Below, piece by piece: positions 57,801-64,000 of a DNA stretch of 64,000 bases. Positions within the stretch are counted from its first letter, which is position 1. Each line of letters starts with the position of its first letter. The stretch comes from Chromobacterium vaccinii. Its GTDB lineage: Bacteria > Pseudomonadota > Gammaproteobacteria > Burkholderiales > Chromobacteriaceae. The stretch lies in the NCBI RefSeq assembly GCF_000971335.1, contig NZ_JZJL01000006.1:62001-126000 (forward strand), in the 5' to 3' direction. The notes under the pieces were generated by a model. It was given only the letters and a program-made list of their open reading frames with translations, was not told the origin of the DNA and searched no databases. The translations under genes were made by a program, and so were the position numbers.

Positions 57801-58628
57801 ATGAACCAAGCCCAACCGCTTTATCCGCTGATCGAGCAGGCGCTGCTGTGTCCGGTCGTGGACGACAAGCTGGCGCTGGCGGAGCGCTTGCGCCGAGACT
57901 GGCGCGGCGGCCTGCTGGCTCGGGTCGCGTCTCCCGCCGCCTATGCCTTGCCGCAGCCTGGCCGGCCGCTGCGCCCGGAGCTGGTGCATCCGGCGCGCGT
58001 GCCCAGGCGCAGCCTAGCCACCCGCAACGGACACGGGGCCTTGCTGCATGCGATCGCCCACATTGAGTTCAACGCGGTCAATCTGGCGCTGGATGCCGCC
58101 TGGCGTTTTCGCGATATGCCGGATGAGTTCGTCGACGACTGGCTGACGGTGGCGGCGGAGGAGGCCGGGCATTTCCGCCTGCTGCAGGGGCGCTTGGCCG
58201 AACTGGGTTTCGCCTACGGCGATTTTCCGGCACATGACGGCCTGTGGGGCATGTGCTGCAGGACCGATCACGACGCGATGGTCAGGATGGCGCTGGTGCC
58301 CAGAGTGCTGGAGGCGCGGGGATTAGACGTGACGCCGGGCATCCAGCGCCGGCTGGCTGGCATCGGCGACCACGCCAGCGTCGCGGTGCTGGATGTGATT
58401 TTGCGCGACGAAGTCGGCCATGTGATGATAGGCAACCGCTGGTTCGTCCGGTTGTGCTGCGAACGCGGCCTGGAACCGCAAGCCACTTTCCGTGGTCTGT
58501 TGGAGCAGCACGCGATGCAACTGCATCCCGGCGACTATAATCTGTCCGCCCGCGCCGAGGCCGGCTTCTTCGCCGACGAGCTGGAAGCGCTGGCGCGGCT
58601 GACCGAATCCGTCTCCGACAGCCGTTGA
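57801..58628 (+). CDS. DUF455 ferritin-like protein
   Basis: A 275-aa protein. The repeated helical motif AHIEFNAVNLALDAAW and WLTVAAEEAGHFRLLQGRLA carries E..H metal ligands, and ILRDEVGHVMIGNRWF is the third one, as in DUF455 ferritin-like di-metal proteins. The biological reaction is unknown. It is followed 21 nt later by a small membrane protein gene. Confidence 0.85.
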   Translation: MNQAQPLYPLIEQALLCPVVDDKLALAERLRRDWRGGLLARVASPAAYALPQPGRPLRPELVHPARVPRRSLATRNGHGALLHAIAHIEFNAVNLALDAAWRFRDMPDEFVDDWLTVAAEEAGHFRLLQGRLAELGFAYGDFPAHDGLWGMCCRTDHDAMVRMALVPRVLEARGLDVTPGIQRRLAGIGDHASVAVLDVILRDEVGHVMIGNRWFVRLCCERGLEPQATFRGLLEQHAMQLHPGDYNLSARAEAGFFADELEALARLTESVSDSR

Positions 58629-58649
58629 ATCTCACCGAAGCAGGTATTC

Positions 58650-58865
58650 ATGATCAAGCTGTTCCAACGCATGCGCGACAACCGCAGGCTGGCCGTCGCC
58701 ACGCTGCTGCTGTCCACCCTGATATTCATGCTGGCCTCCGCGTTCTGGCGCGGCGGGGCGGCCGAGGGCGCGCTGGCCGCGCTGCTGTGCCCGTTGCTGC
58801 TGTTGTTGGCGCTGGCGGGGCAGTTAAGTTCGCTATTGGCTCTTTTACAAAAACCACGAAAATGA
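58650..58865 (+). CDS. Small membrane protein (71 aa)
   Basis: ATG 58650 is preceded by a modest GAAGCAGG site. Two hydrophobic segments (about 15-33 and 41-65) are separated by RGGAAEG, and the protein ends in QKPRK. The family is unknown. Probably co-transcribed with the DUF455 gene. Confidence 0.55.
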   Translation: MIKLFQRMRDNRRLAVATLLLSTLIFMLASAFWRGGAAEGALAALLCPLLLLLALAGQLSSLLALLQKPRK

Positions 58866-59024
58866 AACGGCTTTTAAAAACAGCGGCTTAAAGTTGTCAG
58901 GATGCGTCGGGCGGGCTTGACGCTGTCCTTTCGGCCGCGCATAATCGCGACCGGATAAAATTCAAAACAGGCTCCGCTATGGTGCGGGGCCTGTCGTTTT
59001 TTGCACTTGCGGAGTGTCTGCATA

Positions 59025-59444
59025 ATGGAGCACCAGGTATTCCTGCGTCAGCTGGAAGCCAATGCGCTGCCTGCGTCGGATTTCAATCATCGAGCCCACC
59101 TGTACGCAGCCTGGGGTTATCGCCGGGAATACCCGGCTCCCGAAGCGGCCGCGCGCTGCGCGCATGCGCTGTCGCGTTTCGCGATGGCCAATGGCGCGGC
59201 CACCAAGTACAACCATACGTTGACGATGGCGCTGCTGGCCATCGCGTACAGCCGCGTCGAATCCTGCCCCTCGCTGATGGAGGACTGGCCGGCCTTCCTC
59301 GACCGCTGCAGCGATCTGGCCTGCGACGCCCGCGCCGTGCTGGAGCAATACTATTCCGCGGAGCGTCTGCAGACGGACTCCGCGCGCAAGGCCTTCGTCA
59401 AGCCGGACAGGGAGCCGCTGCCGGTTTCCTGTCTGCTCAACTGA
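59025..59444 (+). CDS. Hypothetical protein (139 aa)
   Basis: ATG 59025 with GGAG about 10 nt upstream is preferred over ATG 59001. It is a helical soluble protein with conserved-looking FNHRAHLYAAWGYRREYP and KYNHTLTMALLAIAYSR segments whose His residues could bind metal. No name recognised. It is 22 nt upstream of trhP on the same strand. Confidence 0.7.
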   Translation: MEHQVFLRQLEANALPASDFNHRAHLYAAWGYRREYPAPEAAARCAHALSRFAMANGAATKYNHTLTMALLAIAYSRVESCPSLMEDWPAFLDRCSDLACDARAVLEQYYSAERLQTDSARKAFVKPDREPLPVSCLLN

Positions 59445-59466
59445 TACACCGAGAATTCTCCACGCA

Positions 59467-60816
59467 ATGATCAAAGCACCCGAACTCTTGCTGCCCGCCG
59501 GCACGCTGGACAAGATGCGCGCCGCCTATGATTTCGGCGCCGACGCCGTGTACGCCGGCCAGCCGCGCTACAGCCTGCGCGCCCGCAACAATGACTTCAA
59601 GCTGGAAGAGCTGAAGCAGGGCATAGACGAGGCCCACGCGCGCGGCAAGCTGTTCTTCGTCGCCAGCAACATCCTGCCGCACAACAGCAAGATCAAAACC
59701 TATATGGCCGACATGGAGCCGGTCATCGCGATGAAGCCGGACGCGCTGATCATGGCCGATCCGGGCCTGATCATGATGGTTCGCGAAAAATGGCCGGAAG
59801 TGCCGATTCACCTGTCGGTGCAGGCCAATACCGTCAACTACATGGGCGTCAAGTTCTGGCAGAAGCTGGGCGTGTCGCGCATCATCCTGTCGCGCGAGCT
59901 GAGCCTGGACGAGATCGCGGAAATCCGCCAGGAATGCCCGGACATGGAGCTGGAAGTGTTCGTGCACGGCGCCTTGTGCATCGCCTATTCGGGTCGCTGC
60001 CTGCTGTCCGGCTACTTCAACCACCGCGATCCGAACCAGGGCACCTGTACCAATGCCTGCCGCTGGGATTACAAGATGCACGACACCGAGGGCGATGCCG
60101 CCGGCGATGTGCAGGTGATCCAGTTCGACTTCAACAAGGCGATGGAAGAGGCCAACCAGAGCTTCTCGTCCTGCGGCAGCCAACAGCGCCATCCGCTGGC
60201 CGACAAGACCTATCTGATCGAAGAGGGCAGCCGTCCGGGCGAATTGATGCCCATCATCGAGGACGAGCACGGCACTTACATCATGAACTCCAAGGACCTG
60301 CGCGCCGTCGAGCAGGTGGAGAAGCTGGTCAAGATCGGCGTGGACTCGCTGAAGATCGAGGGCCGCACCAAGAGCCTGTACTACGTGGCGCGCGCCGCGC
60401 AGGTGTATCGCAAGGCCATCGACGACGCCGTCGCCGGCCGCCCGTTCGACCTGGGCCTGCTGGCCGATCTGGACGGCCTGGCCAACCGCGGCTACACGCC
60501 GGGCTTCCTGGAGCGCCATCAGAGCCAGGACTACCAGAACTACCTGACCGGCCACTCCAAGGCCAAGCAGAGCCAGTATGTCGGCGACGTGATCGAGGTG
60601 GACGCCGATGGCTGGGCGCTGATCGAGGTGAAGAACCGCTTTGGCGTCGGCGACAAGCTGGAAGTGATCCATCCGTCCGGCAACCGCGTGATCGAGCTGG
60701 CCGAGATGACCCGCAACGGCGAGGCGGTGCAGGTCGCGCCGGGCAACGGCATGCAGGTGCGCATCCCGGGGTTGGCCGGTTACGACGGCAAGGCGCTGAT
60801 CACCCGGCTGCTGTAA
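59467..60816 (+). CDS. trhP: tRNA hydroxylation protein TrhP (YegQ), U32 family
   Basis: A 449-aa U32-family protein; E. coli YegQ is 453 aa. ELLLPAGTLDKMRAAYDFGA is the N-terminal TIM-barrel start. LEVFVHGALCIAYSGRCLLS and the cysteine motif GTCTNACRWDYK are the U32 signature for an iron-sulfur cluster. TrhP makes ho5U34 in tRNA from prephenate. A C-terminal beta domain (about 360-449) follows. Confidence 0.92.
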   Translation: MIKAPELLLPAGTLDKMRAAYDFGADAVYAGQPRYSLRARNNDFKLEELKQGIDEAHARGKLFFVASNILPHNSKIKTYMADMEPVIAMKPDALIMADPGLIMMVREKWPEVPIHLSVQANTVNYMGVKFWQKLGVSRIILSRELSLDEIAEIRQECPDMELEVFVHGALCIAYSGRCLLSGYFNHRDPNQGTCTNACRWDYKMHDTEGDAAGDVQVIQFDFNKAMEEANQSFSSCGSQQRHPLADKTYLIEEGSRPGELMPIIEDEHGTYIMNSKDLRAVEQVEKLVKIGVDSLKIEGRTKSLYYVARAAQVYRKAIDDAVAGRPFDLGLLADLDGLANRGYTPGFLERHQSQDYQNYLTGHSKAKQSQYVGDVIEVDADGWALIEVKNRFGVGDKLEVIHPSGNRVIELAEMTRNGEAVQVAPGNGMQVRIPGLAGYDGKALITRLL

Positions 60817-60841
60817 GCGCGGCCCGCTCCGCGTCTTCGCA

Positions 60842-60866
60842 AAAGGCTGCCCTTGGCAGCCTTTTT
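60842..60866 (+). terminator. Rho-independent terminator after trhP
   Basis: AAAGGCTGCC (60842-60851), loop CTT, GGCAGCCTTT, then further T. A perfect stem with U-tract. Confidence 0.92.
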
Positions 60867-61169
60867 GCTTTGCATGAGAGCTGAGGGCAAGGCTGGTGTT
60901 GCGCGATTTCCACGCGGCTGGCAGGCGGTTTTGTTTTTAATGCCATCGTCCTGAGTGGCCTGCTGGCAAGGAGGAAATGGATGCCCGTCAGAGTCGGCTT
61001 ACGCTGGCAGAGCGACGACGGATGGGGCCTGTGCGCAACTGGCGTTGCCGTTTACTTTTTGCGGGCTTGCGCGTATCCGGGAATATGGTTAAAAAGTAGT
61101 GACATAAATATGAATGCGTTGATTTTATTAAACGCATCAATAGCAGTACGGAGACCAAGAGAGGAAACG

Positions 61170-61286
61170 ATGATGCCCGCCGCCTGTCGCTGTCCAGTAG
61201 ACTTCGCGCTTTTCAGCAATCCTTCCCGTCCGTTCGCGGAAGCCCCGCGCGCCGGTCCGCCTTCCCGTTCCTTCCCGCTCAGCTGA
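61170..61286 (+). CDS. Possible 38-codon leader ORF
   Basis: ATG 61170 is preceded by GAGAGGAAACG, a good ribosome site. The 38-residue product is Pro/Arg/Ser-rich and starts MMPAACRCPVDFALFSNPSR. It shares the frame of a larger ORF from 60981. It may be a leader peptide or noise. Confidence 0.25.
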   Translation: MMPAACRCPVDFALFSNPSRPFAEAPRAGPPSRSFPLS

Positions 61287-61334
61287 ATCCATACCATCCG
61301 TTTGCCGTTTTACATGCTGTAACGCCGAGATCAT

Positions 61335-61350
61335 TGCGGCCATGGCCGCA
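61335..61350. promoter_or_regulatory. 16-bp perfect palindrome upstream of potF
   Basis: TGCGGCCATGGCCGCA is fully self-complementary and lies about 207 bp before the potF start, a plausible operator site. Confidence 0.35.
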
Positions 61351-61556
61351 GGGTATATGTTGGCATTATGCCGCCTCGCGTCTGCGGCGGCTTGCCGGCG
61401 GGCGACAGCATGGAACGCAGTCATCCGAAGTTCCGCCGCTTGGCGTGGTCGACCAGCATCAGGCAGTCCGTATCGACGCGCGCCGCCGCGTCGGGATCGC
61501 CGCAGGCCGCTCCGGGACGGGGACGTTTATGGTCGTGCTACTTTAGGAAGCCTGTC

Positions 61557-62657
61557 ATGAAGAAGAAACTGGTTCGCAACGCGCTGTATTCGCTGCTGTT
61601 ACTGCTGCCGGCCGCCGGCGCGCTGGCGGCGGACAAGGTGCTCAACGTCTACAACTGGTCCGACTACATCGCCAAGACCACCATCCCGGGCTTCGAGAAG
61701 CAGACCGGGGTCAAGGTGAAATACGATGTCTATGACAGCGACGACACCTTGCAGGCCAAGATGCTGACCGGCCGCGCCGGCTACGACATCGTGGTGCCCA
61801 CCTCCAACTTCATGGCCAAGCAGATCGAGGCCGGCATCTACCAGAAGCTGGACAAGTCCAAAATCCCCAATCTGTCCCATCTGGACAAGGCGCTGATGGC
61901 CAAGATCGTCGACGCCGATCCCGGCAACGCCCATGGCGTGCCCTGGGCCTACGGCACCGACGGCCTGGGCTACAACTACACCAAGGTCAAGGCGCTGCTG
62001 GGCGCCGGCGCGCCGCTGGATAGCTGGGACATCCTGTTCGATCCCAAATACGTGTCCAAGCTGAAGGGCTGCGGCGTGTCGGTGCTGGATCAGGCCAACG
62101 ATGTGTTCGCCGTCACGCTGCACCATCTGGGCAAGGATCCGAACAGCAAGAACCCGGCCGACTACCAGGCGGCGTTCGAGGCCTTGAAGAAGATCCGCCC
62201 CTACATCACCCAGTTCAACTCTTCCGGCTACATCAACGATCTGGCCAACGGCGACATCTGTCTGGCGCTGGGCTGGTCCGGCGACGTCAACATCGCCAAG
62301 CACCGCGCCGCGGAAGCCAAGCGCTCCTATCAGCTGGGCTACGTGATCCCAAAGTCCGGCGCGCCGATCTGGTTCGACGTGATGGTGATCCCGAAAGACG
62401 CGCCGCATCCGGAGGAGGCGCACAAGTGGATCAACTACATCGAGACGCCCGAGGTGAACGCCGAGATCACCAACGAGGTGTTCTATCCCACCGTCAACGC
62501 GGCGGCCCGCAAGTTCGTCAAGCCTGAGATCGCCAACGATCCCACCATCTATCCGCCGGAGCCGGTGATGAAGACGCTGTTCCTGCTCAAGCCGCTGCCG
62601 CCGGACATCATGCGGCTGCAGAACCGGCTGTGGACCCAGCTGAAGACCGGCCGCTGA
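61557..62657 (+). CDS. potF: Polyamine ABC transporter substrate-binding protein (PotF-like)
   Basis: A 366-aa periplasmic binding protein; E. coli PotF is 370 aa. A Sec signal peptide (ending AAGALAA) precedes KVLNVYNWSDYIAKTTIPGF, the family start. Conserved ligand-site aromatics are seen in VPWAYGTDGLGYNYTK and LGWSGDVNIA. It delivers putrescine (or spermidine) to the membrane subunits. AGGAAG precedes ATG 61557. Confidence 0.93.
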   Translation: MKKKLVRNALYSLLLLLPAAGALAADKVLNVYNWSDYIAKTTIPGFEKQTGVKVKYDVYDSDDTLQAKMLTGRAGYDIVVPTSNFMAKQIEAGIYQKLDKSKIPNLSHLDKALMAKIVDADPGNAHGVPWAYGTDGLGYNYTKVKALLGAGAPLDSWDILFDPKYVSKLKGCGVSVLDQANDVFAVTLHHLGKDPNSKNPADYQAAFEALKKIRPYITQFNSSGYINDLANGDICLALGWSGDVNIAKHRAAEAKRSYQLGYVIPKSGAPIWFDVMVIPKDAPHPEEAHKWINYIETPEVNAEITNEVFYPTVNAAARKFVKPEIANDPTIYPPEPVMKTLFLLKPLPPDIMRLQNRLWTQLKTGR

Positions 62658-62667
62658 GCCAGCCCGG

Positions 62668-62695
62668 GGCCGGACGGGTTCAGGCCCGGCCTTTC
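62668..62695 (+). terminator. Attenuator-like hairpin between potF and potH
   Basis: GGCCGG (62668-62673) and CCGGCC (62686-62691) with a 12-nt loop, followed by TTTC. A weak terminator here could keep potF mRNA in excess over the permease genes. Confidence 0.4.
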
Positions 62696-62847
62696 ATCGC
62701 ATAAGCACAATCGTCCGCCGCCCGGGTGTTCCGGGACGGCCGGACAGCTGTGGAACATCGGCCGCCTATCCTGGCGGACGACGGGCATCGGCGCGCGCCG
62801 CCGATGGGGATGCAACGCTTTGACGCCGCGGGCGTCGTGGTGCCGCC

Positions 62848-63756
62848 ATGAAACTACCGGATCTGAAACGCTGTCTGCCGACGGGCAGGGGGGCCGCGAT
62901 AGGCGTGCCCTTCCTGTTCCTGTTCGTGTTCTTCCTGCTGCCCTTCCTGCTGGTGGTGGGCATCAGCTTCTCCCAGCAGCAGCTGGGCATTCCGCCGTAC
63001 ACGCCGCTGGTCAAGTTTGAAAACGACGTGGTCGGCATCGCGCTCAACATCGGCCACTACAAGTTCATGCTGAGCGACGATCTGTACTTCGCCACCTACA
63101 TCAGCTCGGTGAAGATGGCCTTCGTCTCCACCGTGCTGTGCCTGCTGATCGGCTACCCGATGGCCTATTACATCGCCCGGGCCGAGGGTGCGGCGCGCAA
63201 TACGCTGATGATGATGGTGATGCTGCCGTTCTGGACCTCCTACCTGATCCGCGTCTACGCCTGGATCGGCATCCTGAAGAACGATGGCTTCCTCAACCAG
63301 TTCCTGCTGTGGCTGGGGGCGATCGACAGCCCGCTGCACCTGTACCACACCAACTGGGGCGTCTACATCGGCATGGTGTTTTCCTACCTGCCGTTCATGA
63401 TCATGCCGCTATACGCCCACCTGGTGAAGATGGACCTGACGCTGCTGGAGGCCGCCTACGATCTGGGCGCCAAGCCGTGGCGCGCCTTCTGGCAGGTGAC
63501 GCTGCCCTTGTCGAAGAACGGCATCATCGCCGGCAGCCTGCTGGTGTTCATTCCGGCGGTGGGCGAGTACGTGATTCCGGAGCTGCTGGGCGGCTCGGAC
63601 ACGCTGATGATAGGCCGGGTGATGTGGGACGAGTTCTTCAACAATATGGACTGGCCGATGGCGGCCACCGTCACCTGCTGCATGGTCGTGCTGCTGTTGG
63701 TGCCGATGGCGTTGTTCCAGCATTACCAGGTCAAGAGCATGGAGGAGGCGCGATGA
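62848..63756 (+). CDS. potH: Polyamine ABC transporter permease (PotH-like)
   Basis: A 302-aa inner-membrane protein with about six helices. The ABC-permease EAA loop is LLEAAYDLGAKPWRAFWQVTLPLS, contacting the ATPase. PotH of E. coli is 317 aa. It overlaps the next gene by 4 bp. No ATPase gene (potG) separates it from potF, unlike E. coli; the 190-nt gap holds only the hairpin. Confidence 0.93.
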   Translation: MKLPDLKRCLPTGRGAAIGVPFLFLFVFFLLPFLLVVGISFSQQQLGIPPYTPLVKFENDVVGIALNIGHYKFMLSDDLYFATYISSVKMAFVSTVLCLLIGYPMAYYIARAEGAARNTLMMMVMLPFWTSYLIRVYAWIGILKNDGFLNQFLLWLGAIDSPLHLYHTNWGVYIGMVFSYLPFMIMPLYAHLVKMDLTLLEAAYDLGAKPWRAFWQVTLPLSKNGIIAGSLLVFIPAVGEYVIPELLGGSDTLMIGRVMWDEFFNNMDWPMAATVTCCMVVLLLVPMALFQHYQVKSMEEAR

Positions 63757-64000
63757 TCAAGCCGAGCAAACCCTTGTCTTTCCTGGTGCTGGGGCTGGGC
63801 TACGCCTTCCTCTACCTGCCCATCGCGCTGCTGGTGATCTATTCGTTCAACGAATCCAAGTTGGTGACGGTATGGTCCGGCTTCTCCACCAAGTGGTACG
63901 CGGCGCTGCTGGACGACGACGAGCTGATCAGCGCCGCCTGGCTCAGCCTGAAGATCGCGCTGATGACGGCTACGGCGTCGGTGGTGATGGGCACCTGGGC
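63753..64000 (+). CDS. potI: Polyamine ABC transporter permease (PotI-like), cut by window end
   Basis: ATG 63753 overlaps the potH stop as ATGA. The first 82 codons encode a membrane helix (LSFLVLGLGYAFLYLPIALL) then VIYSFNESKLVTVWSGFSTKWY, the typical PotC/PotI start. The remainder lies beyond the window. Confidence 0.92.
   Translation, partial: MIKPSKPLSFLVLGLGYAFLYLPIALLVIYSFNESKLVTVWSGFSTKWYAALLDDDELISAAWLSLKIALMTATASVVMGTW

Larger units (their letters stand above)
60867..61556. other. 690-bp region upstream of potF without a firm gene
   Basis: It contains a near-consensus Shine-Dalgarno AAGGAGG (60968-60974) 6 nt before ATG 60981 and a 101-codon frame of atypical composition. An AT-rich patch (61081-61140) holds the inverted repeat ATGCGTT (61114-61120) / AACGCAT (61131-61137). 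A short ORF (61170-61286) and a 16-bp palindrome (61335-61350) follow. Overall it looks like a long regulatory leader for the polyamine operon. Confidence 0.5.

Noticed and set aside
60981-61286. 101-aa protein from the AAGGAGG-ATG start
   Set aside because: The ribosome site is excellent, but the frame crosses an AT-rich inverted-repeat patch and changes composition midway. I kept only the shorter ORF as a low-confidence feature and noted the rest as leader structure.

Overview
The window comes from a GC-rich Gram-negative betaproteobacterium. The mix of a Salmonella SPI-1/Shigella Mxi-Spa type III secretion system (T3SS) with ordinary betaproteobacterial housekeeping genes fits Chromobacterium or a close relative in the Chromobacteriaceae. 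That assignment is inference; no 16S rRNA gene is present.

Layout. (1) 1-6.8 kb: the edge of an accessory region with two unrecognised genes, a divergent prepilin peptidase, a PilP/GspC-like bitopic protein, a bactofilin, and an ArdC/TraC-type antirestriction gene. The ArdC-like gene is split by a run of nine G and has lost the HExxH metal site. (2) 6.8-11.0 kb, minus strand: the needle-complex operon in prgHIJK-orgABC order (sctD-F-I-J-K-L and an OrgC-position gene). (3) 11.2-12.8 kb, minus strand: a full-length HilA-type regulator with a good sigma-70 promoter. (4) 12.9-18.4 kb: an AT-rich island holding an InvB/Spa15-type chaperone and two large candidate effectors. Both carry ADP-ribosyltransferase (ART) signatures. 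The second also seems to contain a YopJ-like acetyltransferase fold stripped of its catalytic residues. (5) 18.5-31.6 kb, plus strand: invF-sctC-W-V-N-O-P-Q-R-S-T-U, tightly overlapped. (6) 31.7-37.2 kb: lower-GC translocon genes (sicA, sipB/C/D-like, iacP) followed by a standalone EAL phosphodiesterase. (7) 37.3-64 kb: core-type genes including a MocR-LysE exporter pair, gltX, a DyP peroxidase with a small partner, crcB with a candidate upstream RNA, mnmC, clpB with a sigma-32 promoter, tag-fliW, a REC/pseudo-EAL, REC and hybrid-kinase signalling operon, a DUF455 protein, trhP/yegQ, and potF-potH-potI (cut by the window end).

How it fits together. HilA and InvF would switch on the needle, export and translocon operons. 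SctV, SctR-U and the SctN ATPase form the export gate. SctF and SctI build the needle and rod, with SctP setting needle length. SctA, SctE and SctB form the tip and pore. The Spa15-like chaperone is missing from its usual place between sctV and sctN and sits instead beside the two ART candidates, so those three genes look like an acquired effector cassette. The most novel content is this cassette, the homopolymer-split ArdC-like gene, a 20-codon ORF coupled to sctN, and the unassigned RNA upstream of crcB.
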